Shown here: one piece after another, positions 5,764 to 11,932 of the stretch
Numbering within the stretch: position 1 is the stretch's first letter
Layout of the letters: each line of letters opens with the position of its first letter
NCBI GenBank assembly: GCA_017390595.1
Contig: JAFPBC010000106.1
Coordinates: 1-14,466, forward strand
Length of the DNA stretch: 14,466 nt
Source of the DNA: Selenomonadales bacterium
GTDB taxonomy: Bacteria > Bacillota > Negativicutes > RGIG982
Reading direction: 5' to 3'
Notes under the pieces: generated by a model
Databases searched by the model: none
What the model was told of the DNA's origin: nothing
The model's input: the letters and a program-made list of their open reading frames with translations, nothing else
Program-made: the position numbers and the translations under genes

Positions 5764-7806
5764 TTATTCTTTTGTTTCGTCGGACGGTTTTTCTTCTTTT
5801 GCGCTTTCGTCAGACGCTATCTTCTCCGCTTTTATCTCCGCGGAGTCTTGGTCGGCAGACTTCGTTTTTTTACCATGCACGACCATGATGGACGTTTCCA
5901 GCTGGTTTTCGATGATATAGATCGTCGGACACTTCTGCACGTTTTTGGCTTCTTCTTCCAGGGCACGTTTTTTCACACCGAGAAGGTCGACGCCTTTTGC
6001 TTTTGTCTCCGTATCCAAGTTCACCTTGATACCTTGCTGCTGCATTTCGTCGATGGCTTCGAGTACTTGGGTGATATCTTCTTCGATGACGATATCGTTG
6101 TTACGCTGTTGACGGCGTATCTTATCCATCACTTCCTCAAAGCCCATCTTGCGTTCTCTTTTCGCGATCGCTTTGACGAGCGGAGAATCTTTGTACTTTT
6201 CGAGTGCTTCGGTCGTCCGTTTGTTGATGACACCGCCGCCGCGTACGACCAAGTCGAGCGGACCTTCTGTCGCATCGTTCGGTACGACATACGGTACATC
6301 TTCTGTGATGACATCACCGCGATGCGGGCGTATCTTCACCTTGAAATTGATCGTCTCACCCGGATGGGCTTCCTTCGTATCGGTCGTGACTTCTACCAAT
6401 CTCGCCGAACGACAGTTCTCGTCGATATCGATATTTGCCTTGATGCTGATGACTTCGATCGGACGGAATCGGTTGTTCATCAGAGAATCGACCATCGTGC
6501 TGAACTCAACGCCGGCACCAACGGCGATATTGTCTCCGTCATAATACATATTTTCACATTCGTATACTTCGCCCGGCAAGTTGCGTGCCGTAAGCGAAAA
6601 ATCGACCGTCGCCGTGCCTGCGCCTCTGCGGTCTATCGTCTTGTCGATGGCACTGCAAAATGCCGCCGTCAAGAAAGCAGGTGCGACTTTTTCGTTGTGT
6701 ATCGTCTGCATGTAGAACGTCTTTTCCGTTCCGCTTTGTCGGTCGGTAACGGTGATCTCCATCGGAATGACAGCAGGATACTTTCCAACGATACCGGCAA
6801 GACCCGCGCTTCTGTCTTGGTTGATAAGACCGATCGGAGCACCTGTCGCGCCTACTTTGAAACCCGATTCAAGCGCGGTGACCGTCGTGTATATCTCGGA
6901 ATTGGTCAAAAAATAGTTGCTGTTGCCCGTCTGGAGGAACGGATGACCAAACGCTACGATCTTGTTGCCTTCGACATACGTTGCCGTACCGAGCGCACCG
7001 ATCTTGAAATCACCGCGCATCAGCACCGCACCGACAGAACTGCCTGCTTCTACTTCGCGTTTTGTAACACGACCTTCCATCCCGTTTGCCGCATACGGCA
7101 CCATGTTGAGCGGAGCAAGGTCGGCTTTCAGCATCTCGAACGCGCTTTCGGAAAATCCGCTGACCATAACAGGCGTCATGAGCGGCACAGCATCTTCTGC
7201 CTTGACCACCGTTTCGTCGTCGGAGCCTGCCTTATCCTCAGCCCCGTCCGTCACAAGTGCTTCATCGGACGCTTGGACATCCTCGTCCGTCACCTTGATG
7301 TCGCTTTCATCTTGGCTATCGTCCGTTTCTTTGCTGTCAGCAGTGTTTTTCGCTTTTTCTTCTTTTACCTTTTTCAAGTCGATGGCACGGGGCAAGGGAT
7401 TATTGAGCGGGTCGGGCAGATCCCACATCGCCGTCATCTCACCGATCGGCGTGACCATACATTTCGTCGCGTCGCCGAACTTGTACCCGTAAGCGATCGC
7501 ACCCAAGAGTCTTCCGTTTATATAGACAGGGCTTCCGCTCATGCCTTGTACGACACCGCCCGTTCTTTCTATCACATCGCCCGATACTTGTATCAAAACG
7601 AGCGGCTGTCCCGCTCCCTTATCGGCAAATCCGATCACCTTCACATCGAACGACTCGATCTCGGCACCTTCTACGACCGTCTTGGCATAGCCGGTCATAC
7701 CGAGCTCGACTTCATCCGTCGAGATAAAATGAGGATTCGCGTCAGCTACCGAGGCAGACGCGAATAAACAAACACCGACAAGCCATTTACTTATCCATTG
7801 TTTCAA
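5764..7806 (-). CDS. Exported SpoIVB-type (S55) serine peptidase homologue
   Basis: This is a 680-residue protein with a signal peptide (about 1-23). The S55 hallmark RTGGVVQGMSGSPVYINGRL is at 81-100, with Ser90 in GMSGSP the expected nucleophile. A second conserved segment IVAFGHPFL carries His288, a plausible catalytic partner. In B. subtilis SpoIVB the His precedes the Ser; here the order is reversed, as in the broader S55-like family, so activity is likely but not proven. A very acidic linker (about 145-205) splits the two parts, and the last 35 residues are Lys/Glu/Asp-rich and disordered. It is longer than SpoIVB (about 425) and lacks an evident PDZ domain. It starts at TTG (7806), with AAGGAT upstream and no better in-frame start. 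It is last in an operon with two other exported proteins. A role in envelope maintenance rather than sporulation is inference. Confidence 0.85.
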   Translation of the reverse strand: MKQWISKWLVGVCLFASASVADANPHFISTDEVELGMTGYAKTVVEGAEIESFDVKVIGFADKGAGQPLVLIQVSGDVIERTGGVVQGMSGSPVYINGRLLGAIAYGYKFGDATKCMVTPIGEMTAMWDLPDPLNNPLPRAIDLKKVKEEKAKNTADSKETDDSQDESDIKVTDEDVQASDEALVTDGAEDKAGSDDETVVKAEDAVPLMTPVMVSGFSESAFEMLKADLAPLNMVPYAANGMEGRVTKREVEAGSSVGAVLMRGDFKIGALGTATYVEGNKIVAFGHPFLQTGNSNYFLTNSEIYTTVTALESGFKVGATGAPIGLINQDRSAGLAGIVGKYPAVIPMEITVTDRQSGTEKTFYMQTIHNEKVAPAFLTAAFCSAIDKTIDRRGAGTATVDFSLTARNLPGEVYECENMYYDGDNIAVGAGVEFSTMVDSLMNNRFRPIEVISIKANIDIDENCRSARLVEVTTDTKEAHPGETINFKVKIRPHRGDVITEDVPYVVPNDATEGPLDLVVRGGGVINKRTTEALEKYKDSPLVKAIAKRERKMGFEEVMDKIRRQQRNNDIVIEEDITQVLEAIDEMQQQGIKVNLDTETKAKGVDLLGVKKRALEEEAKNVQKCPTIYIIENQLETSIMVVHGKKTKSADQDSAEIKAEKIASDESAKEEKPSDETKE

Positions 7807-7822
7807 CTGAGTAACATCCTTT

Positions 7823-8119
7823 CTATTCTACCGCGATCTGAGCCACGACTGTGTTGGCTCCGATCTTGTCTCCCACTTCGACATACACTTCTGCGATCGT
7901 ACCGTTTACCGTAGCACGAGCCGCCGTGATACTGCCGCTGAGCGTCTTGACCCGTACCAGCTCATCGCCCTCCGTGACCGTCTGTCCGACCGTCACGACC
8001 GAGACGACTTCCCCTTTGAGGATAGACGCTTCGTCAATAAGATGCGATGCAAACGCGCCCGAGCTCGATAACATCAAGACAGCCGCGATCAGACCGCTTT
8101 TTATATATCGTTTCAGCAT
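7823..8119 (-). CDS. Small exported biotin/lipoyl-like (barrel-sandwich) domain protein without an attachment lysine
   Basis: This encodes 98 residues: a signal peptide (about 1-25, ending GAFAS) and then a single domain (33-97) with the biotinyl/lipoyl fold pattern. A first half (LKGEVVSVVTVGQTVTEGDELVRVKTL) is mirrored by a second (VNGTIAEVYVEVGDKIGANTVVAQI). In true biotin or lipoate carriers the hairpin between the halves holds a modified Lys; here that place reads SGSITAAR with no Lys, so it is probably an unmodified structural or binding domain, as in membrane-fusion proteins. It lies 16 bases before the S55 gene and 76 bases after the AMIN gene. Its partner is unknown; a periplasmic accessory to the S55 protein is one guess. 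Confidence 0.8.
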   Translation of the reverse strand: MLKRYIKSGLIAAVLMLSSSGAFASHLIDEASILKGEVVSVVTVGQTVTEGDELVRVKTLSGSITAARATVNGTIAEVYVEVGDKIGANTVVAQIAVE

Positions 8120-8195
8120 CGCAATTCCTTCTTTCTGCCGTTTTCTTCTATATTATATAGCTGCATTACAGACATCTCTTGTCCGCCAAAAGCTA

Positions 8196-9017
8196 TCACG
8201 CCTTCGGAGCTGCCTTCGGCTGTGCATCTTCCTTGAGAGCATCGATTACGATACGATGCGGTTCTGTCAAACGAAATACCTTATACGGTGTATTGCGTCT
8301 AAGCTCCACACGTACGACCGTATCATTGCCCGCCGTCACGATCTCGACACGCTTCAAAACATCGCCCGCTTTTGGCGCGGGGATCGTTCTCTCTGCCGCC
8401 GACACGTTCTTCATGCGGATCGTCAGCATACCCGTATCGGATTGATAGCTCGTCTCATATTCGGCGACAGCATCCATATCGAATACCGTTCTGACCTTAT
8501 CCGGCGCATGATGGATACGCACATTCGTCACATCGACAAGCCCCGTCTGCACCGCATCGGACTTCACCTCGGTCGGCTCTGCTTTTTGCTCATCCGGTCT
8601 GGCAAATACGGCAGGTGCTTCCCCCTCTTTCGTAAAGTCGATAACGAGACGAGTCGGCTCATTCACGATGAACGTCTTGGCCGTCATCTTCTCTTTCATA
8701 TCAAAAACGAAATACAGCGCACCGTCCATCCCGCGGATCACTTCCGCTTTCGTAAGAAGCGGATGTTTTACCGCCGCAAGCGAAGCACCCGCACCGACAC
8801 CGTCAAGACGCACGATATAATCATTCTCGTTTTCCTGCCAATACGCATCGAACATCGTCTTCTCCGTCAGATCGGCAACAACACGGATCGTATGTTTCGT
8901 CTGGCTTGTCCGCACACTTTTTACGGCAGGCGCAGCGAGCGCGACCGACGAAGTCAAAAACGTCGCCAACAAAGCTGCCGCACCAATACGCCAAAATCTG
9001 TTCATCTCTTGTTTCAT
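8196..9017 (-). CDS. Exported AMIN-domain protein
   Basis: The 273-residue protein has a signal peptide (about 1-28, ending ALAAP) and two AMIN-like beta modules (about 33-133 and 160-258). Each ends in the family's closing strand (EPTRLVIDF and EPHRIVIDA). AMIN domains bind peptidoglycan and often target amidases or secretins; no amidase catalytic domain follows here, so this is a stand-alone binding protein. A Pro/Ala/Lys-rich tail (PKAAPKA) and a charged linker between the modules are probably flexible. ATG at 9017 is preferred because GGAGGGG sits 6 bases before it; a second ATG at 9005 lacks such a site. It is first in the operon and divergent from the permease gene. Confidence 0.82.
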   Translation of the reverse strand: MKQEMNRFWRIGAAALLATFLTSSVALAAPAVKSVRTSQTKHTIRVVADLTEKTMFDAYWQENENDYIVRLDGVGAGASLAAVKHPLLTKAEVIRGMDGALYFVFDMKEKMTAKTFIVNEPTRLVIDFTKEGEAPAVFARPDEQKAEPTEVKSDAVQTGLVDVTNVRIHHAPDKVRTVFDMDAVAEYETSYQSDTGMLTIRMKNVSAAERTIPAPKAGDVLKRVEIVTAGNDTVVRVELRRNTPYKVFRLTEPHRIVIDALKEDAQPKAAPKA

Positions 9018-9050
9018 CGCTTGCCCCTCCCGAAAAAAATCCTTTTCCCT

Positions 9051-9079
9051 ATCATACGTGATTTTGGCTCCGATTGCAA
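9051..9079 (-). promoter_or_regulatory. Sigma-A promoter of the AMIN/lipoyl-like/S55 operon
   Basis: TTGCAA (9079-9074) and TATGAT (9056-9051) are 17 bases apart on the minus strand, 33 bases before the AMIN-protein start codon. Confidence 0.72.
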
Positions 9080-9401
9080 ATAAAAACCGTAAATATATCT
9101 TGCCTTTACATCCCGCGCATACAGGCTCGCATCTACGACATATGTCCGTTTCCTTCCTTATATATAGCTATCCCCAAAAAACAGTCTCCGCATCTTCCTC
9201 GCCTGCCGCCTCAGCCGCGCCTCACACCGTCTCTCCCGCACGCACATCCGCACACCTCGCACAGTACCCCCATCGTCACATCGAATCAACATCTGCCCCC
9301 TACACGCAAATGTGATACACCTTGTAAATCACCATGCTATAACACGCCTTGACCTGCACGAAACTCACCTTCCGCAAAGCCCTCAACTTCTTCAAAGATT
9401 T

Positions 9402-9435
9402 TGCAGAAACGAAAAATTCCTTTTTTATTTCTGCA
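9402..9435. repeat. Nested inverted repeat upstream of the permease
   Basis: TGCAGAAA (9402-9409) and TTTCTGCA (9428-9435) are exact inverted copies. Inside them AAAAA and TTTTT also pair, giving a near-continuous 34-base hairpin. It lies about 100 bases upstream of the permease -35 box. It could be an operator or the end of an unrecognised transcript. Confidence 0.45.
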
Positions 9436-9494
9436 TATCACAAGAATTATATATATTTATAAGCCAAATTAACTTTTCGCCAATCATTTATAAA

Positions 9495-9521
9495 TTTTTT
9501 ACACCTTTACAGCGTAAAAAA
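9495..9521. repeat. Inverted repeat just upstream of the permease promoter, candidate operator
   Basis: TTTTTTAC (9495-9502) and GTAAAAAA (9514-9521) are perfect inverted copies around 11 bases. The element ends 15 bases before the -35 box, an activator-like position. Confidence 0.45.
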
Positions 9522-9536
9522 CACCCTGTCTATCGT

Positions 9537-9565
9537 TTGACACACATCTTCCTATTGCATATACT
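9537..9565 (+). promoter_or_regulatory. Sigma-A promoter of the amino acid permease gene
   Basis: TTGACA (9537-9542) and TATACT (9560-9565) with a 17-base spacer. The predicted transcript would start near 9571-9573, giving a leader of about 62 bases. Confidence 0.85.
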
Positions 9566-9578
9566 ACTGAATGGAGAT

Positions 9579-9616
9579 GACTGCCGATAGGGGTTAAAGG
9601 CAGTCGATATTTTTTT
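9579..9616 (+). promoter_or_regulatory. Terminator-like hairpin in the permease 5' leader (possible attenuator)
   Basis: GACTGCC (9579-9585) pairs perfectly with GGCAGTC (9599-9605) around a 13-base loop, and a run of seven T follows at 9610-9616. This resembles an intrinsic terminator placed between promoter and gene. The permease ribosome site AGGTGG (9622-9627) comes directly after. It could attenuate transcription or simply protect the mRNA 5' end. I cannot match it to a named riboswitch class. Confidence 0.55.
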
Positions 9617-9633
9617 ATGATAGGTGGTTTTTT

Positions 9634-11016
9634 ATGAATCTGTTCCGTACCAAAAGCATTGCAACTTTGCAAGCAATGGCCAAAGATTCGGGTCTTAAGA
9701 AAACGCTCACCGCGTTTGACCTCGTATGCCTTGGCATCGGTTGCGTTATCGGTACCGGTATTTTCGTTTTGACGGGTGTTGCCGCAGCGGAATACGCAGG
9801 TCCGGGCGTAGCTCTCTCTTTCCTTCTCAGCGGTATCGTTTGTGCATTCGTTGCACTCGCATATGCTGAATTCGCTTCGATGATCCCATCGGCAGGTAGT
9901 GCGTATACATACACGTACACAGCACTCGGCGAAATGATCGCCTTCATCTGCGGTTGGAATCTCATCCTCGAATATATGCTCGCAACAAGCGCGGTAGCAT
10001 CCGGCTGGGGCGGCTATATGACAGGTCTCTTCAAAGCAGGCGGTATCCATCTCCCCGAAGCCTTGACGCTCGTTCCGGCTGAAGGTGGTATCATGAACCT
10101 TCCCGCTATGCTCATCTTGGTATTCCTCGCGTTCCTTCTCGTTCGCGGTACACACGAATCGGCAACGGTCACTCGTCTTCTCGTATTCGTTAAGCTCGCG
10201 GCGATCTTCATCTTCCTCGTACTCGCTGTTCCGAACATCGAGCCGACCAACTGGGAACCGTTCCTTCCGTTCGGTTGGGAAGGTGTTTCCGCAGGTGCGG
10301 CTATCGCATTCTTCGCGTTCATCGGCTTCGACGCTGTTGCAACGAGTGCTGAAGAATGTAAAAACCCGGGCCGCGACCTTCCGATCGGTATCGTCGGTTC
10401 GCTCGCAGTTTGCACAGTCCTCTACGTAGCAGTATCGGCAACACTCACAGGCGTTGTACCGTACACGCTTCTCGACAACGCTGAACCGGTCGCATTCGCG
10501 CTTCGTCATATCGGCTATAACATCGGCTCCGCACTCGTTGCAGTCGGCGCTATCGCAGGTATCACCTCGGTTCTCCTCGTACTCCTCTACGGTATGGCAC
10601 GTATCGTATTCGCAATGAGCCGTGACGGCATGCTCCCTCCGGGCATCTGCAAAGTTCATTCCAAATACAAAACGCCTTACCTCGTAACGATCATCGGTGC
10701 TACGATCGCAGGTATCGGTGCAGGCTTCTTCCCGATCGGCCTCATCGCCGAAATGGTAAACATCGGTACGCTCGCAGCATTCTTCATCGCATCGATCGGC
10801 GTACTCGTGCTTCGCTTCACGCAGCCGAACATCGAACGCAAATTCCGTTGCCCGGCGCTCATCATCGTAGCTCCGCTCGCAGCACTCTCCTGTGCATATC
10901 TCATGTACAACCTCCCGTACGACACTTGGGTGCGCTTCGGTATCTGGACGGCACTCGGTTTCGCTACGTACTTCCTTTACAGCTATCGCCACAGCAAACT
11001 CGGCAAAGGCGAATAA
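9634..11016 (+). CDS. APC-family amino acid permease (cationic amino acid transporter type)
   Basis: This 460-residue inner-membrane protein has about 12 membrane segments. The substrate-binding TM1 motif GIGCVIGTGIFVLTG is at 34-48, and the TM6 motif FFAFIGFDAVATSAEE is at 226-241, followed by NPGRDLPIGI. Both are diagnostic of the CAT-like APC subgroup that includes B. subtilis YfnA. Members use proton coupling to import amino acids such as alanine, arginine or others; the exact substrate is not readable. The length is normal and the ends look complete. ATG at 9634 follows AGGTGG by 6 bases. It is monocistronic, with its own promoter, leader hairpin and terminator. Confidence 0.92.
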   Translation: MNLFRTKSIATLQAMAKDSGLKKTLTAFDLVCLGIGCVIGTGIFVLTGVAAAEYAGPGVALSFLLSGIVCAFVALAYAEFASMIPSAGSAYTYTYTALGEMIAFICGWNLILEYMLATSAVASGWGGYMTGLFKAGGIHLPEALTLVPAEGGIMNLPAMLILVFLAFLLVRGTHESATVTRLLVFVKLAAIFIFLVLAVPNIEPTNWEPFLPFGWEGVSAGAAIAFFAFIGFDAVATSAEECKNPGRDLPIGIVGSLAVCTVLYVAVSATLTGVVPYTLLDNAEPVAFALRHIGYNIGSALVAVGAIAGITSVLLVLLYGMARIVFAMSRDGMLPPGICKVHSKYKTPYLVTIIGATIAGIGAGFFPIGLIAEMVNIGTLAAFFIASIGVLVLRFTQPNIERKFRCPALIIVAPLAALSCAYLMYNLPYDTWVRFGIWTALGFATYFLYSYRHSKLGKGE

Positions 11017-11034
11017 GCACCAACCTCACAGATC

Positions 11035-11069
11035 AAAACGGCTCTGCATTTTCGCAGGGCCGTTTTTTT
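11035..11069. terminator. Probable bidirectional terminator between the permease and spoIIID
   Basis: AAAACGGCTCTGC pairs with GCAGGGCCGTTTT (one G-T wobble) around a 6-base loop. Seven T follow on the plus strand and four T on the minus strand. It terminates the permease transcript strongly and could also end the convergent spoIIID transcript, whose stop codon overlaps its edge. Confidence 0.88.
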
Positions 11070-11325
11070 ATGCGCGCTTGCGCGACTCGTACTTCTTCTT
11101 CGTCGCCTCACCGCCGCGAATATGCCGCTCCGCCTTATTCTTCTCAAGCACCCTGCGCACCTTCAGCGCAAACTGCCCATCGATCATCGGAAGCCGCTCT
11201 ATCATATCCTTGTGCACCGTACTCTTACTCACCGCAAACAAGAGAGCCGCCTGCCTCACCGTATCCCCACTCGCCAAAATATGACTGCCGATATCAAGCA
11301 CCCTTCTGCGGATATAATCCTTCAT
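11068..11325 (-). CDS. spoIIID: Sporulation transcription regulator SpoIIID
   Basis: This 85-residue DNA-binding protein matches SpoIIID throughout. The N-terminus MKDYIRRRVLDIG corresponds to the B. subtilis start MHDYIKERTIKIG. The helix-turn-helix contains AVSKSTVHKDMIERLP, and the C-terminal region has the highly conserved RHIRGGEATKKKY. SpoIIID works in the mother cell during sporulation, activating or repressing many genes after sigma-E. An upstream ATG at 11343 is in frame, but GGAGG at 11337-11333 lies 7 bases before the ATG at 11325, and that start matches the family N-terminus. No partner sporulation genes are adjacent. A CATATAGA string about 35 bases upstream is only a weak match to a sigma-E -10 box. 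Whether this organism sporulates is not shown. Confidence 0.93.
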   Translation of the reverse strand: MKDYIRRRVLDIGSHILASGDTVRQAALLFAVSKSTVHKDMIERLPMIDGQFALKVRRVLEKNKAERHIRGGEATKKKYESRKRA

Positions 11326-11576
11326 ACCCCTTCCTCCCCGCATATCGTCTCTCTCTATCTATATGCCTGTCAGTCCGCAGAATGCCTTTCTTTTCCTTAT
11401 TTTTCATAAAAAAGGCGATCCCATCATCTATCACTATCCATTCTATTTTTTCCGAAAATATTTCACCAAAAAGAGCAAAAAAGACAGCCAAAAAAGAGGG
11501 ATAACCCTTCCCTTTATTGAATATTTAAAAGAATATATTTTAAGAATACGACTTGGCGATGCGTATCTATTGCTAA

Positions 11577-11601
11577 AATTTCTTACACACACCAAGAAAT
11601 T
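11577..11601. repeat. Inverted repeat AATTTCTT / AAGAAATT
   Basis: Perfect 8-bp arms at 11577-11584 and 11594-11601 flank ACACACACC. No T run follows, so an operator is more likely than a terminator. Confidence 0.4.
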
Positions 11602-11664
11602 ATCCGATATATTTATTTTCGCAAAAGTGCGATAATAAATTATAAGATAATTGTGTTTATTTTC

Positions 11665-11694
11665 CGAAAACAAGGTCGGATATCATTGTTTTCG
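11665..11694. repeat. Perfect 9-bp inverted repeat CGAAAACAA / TTGTTTTCG (copy A of a duplicated element)
   Basis: Arms at 11665-11673 and 11686-11694 surround 12 bases. A shorter version of the same string occurs at 11860, and TCTGCTTTC follows both copies (11713 and 11879), indicating an imperfect duplication rather than coincidence. Confidence 0.5.
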
Positions 11695-11774
11695 TTAGAC
11701 GATCACAACCTGTCTGCTTTCTAACTCAAAGAGAGAAATACAGAGAAAGAACGGAAAGCTAACTCAAGTGGAGA

Positions 11775-11850
11775 TCGAGATGTTTCGGCAGATGTATGAG
11801 CGGGAACGCGAATCTACCGCCTCATTACCATCTACTGAGACATATCTCGA
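11775..11850 (+). ncRNA. Candidate structured RNA element (long imperfect hairpin) upstream of the antiporter gene
   Basis: Three nested helices line up: TCGAGAT (11775-11781) with ATCTCGA (11844-11850); AGATG (11790-11794) with CATCT (11829-11833); and ATGAG-CGG (11796-11803) with CCGCCTCAT (11817-11825), one base bulged. The loop is 13 bases. Such stacking is unlikely by chance in unconstrained DNA and suggests a cis-acting leader or small RNA. It matches no riboswitch family I recognise. Confidence 0.4.
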
Positions 11851-11896
11851 GTGTCATTGCGAAAACAACATTGTTCGATCTGCTTTCAGAGGATAA
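11780..11896 (+). CDS. Possible 38-residue small protein, low confidence
   Basis: An ATG at 11780 is preceded by GGAG at a 6-base spacing, ideal for translation, and opens 38 codons ending in TAA 36 bases before the antiporter start. The product (beginning MFRQMYERERES, containing CHC) has no signal peptide, membrane segment or domain I recognise. It overlaps the imperfect hairpin almost completely, so the open frame may be accidental. A leader peptide is another possibility. Confidence 0.2.
   Translation: MFRQMYERERESTASLPSTETYLECHCENNIVRSAFRG
11860..11887. repeat. Copy B of the CGAAAACAA...TCTGCTTTC element
   Basis: CGAAAACAA-CA-TTGTTCG followed by TCTGCTTTC repeats the key strings of 11665-11721 in a compressed form, with AACAA/TTGTT still able to pair. 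It overlaps the region where an antiporter promoter would lie, so it may be a regulator site. Confidence 0.4.
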
Positions 11897-11932
11897 TAAA
11901 AGGTATTCTTAATAGCAGAGGAGGCTATTACA

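Larger units (their letters stand above)
9080..9536. other. Divergent intergenic region without a convincing gene
   Basis: Between the two divergent promoters lie about 450 bases. The first 220 are pyrimidine-rich on the plus strand with no credible coding pattern; the rest turns AT-rich and contains two perfect 8-bp inverted repeats (listed separately). A 44-codon Arg-rich minus-strand frame at 9158-9292 was considered and rejected. An unannotated small RNA cannot be excluded. Confidence 0.5.
11326..11932. other. Long AT-rich intergenic region with several structured elements
   Basis: These 607 bases between the divergent spoIIID and antiporter genes hold no convincing protein gene. I see inverted repeats at 11577-11601 and 11665-11694, an imperfectly duplicated element at about 11665-11721 and 11860-11887, a 76-base imperfect hairpin at 11775-11850, and CTAACTCAA repeated at 11721-11729 and 11759-11767. 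A possible weak promoter (TTGTTC at 11871, GATAAT at 11892, 15-base spacer) precedes the antiporter gene. The density of structure suggests a regulatory leader or a small RNA. Confidence 0.5.

Noticed and set aside
5638..7767. 709-codon plus-strand open frame opposite the S55 gene
   Set aside because: Composition is dominated by Arg, Asp, Phe and Cys, as expected from reading a biased gene backwards; it has no ribosome site and spans a terminator.
9158..9292. 44-codon Arg-rich minus-strand frame in the intergenic gap
   Set aside because: No domain, biased composition from purine-rich DNA, and an AGGGGG only 3 bases from the ATG, too close for good initiation.
9571..9633. Permease leader as a T-box or lysine riboswitch
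   Set aside because: The leader is only about 62 bases and lacks the T-box sequence and multi-helix core; it is too short for these classes.
9499..10992. 497-codon minus-strand open frame opposite the permease
   Set aside because: Cys/Glu/Arg-rich mirror of the permease codon bias; the plus strand encodes an unmistakable APC permease with promoter and ribosome site.
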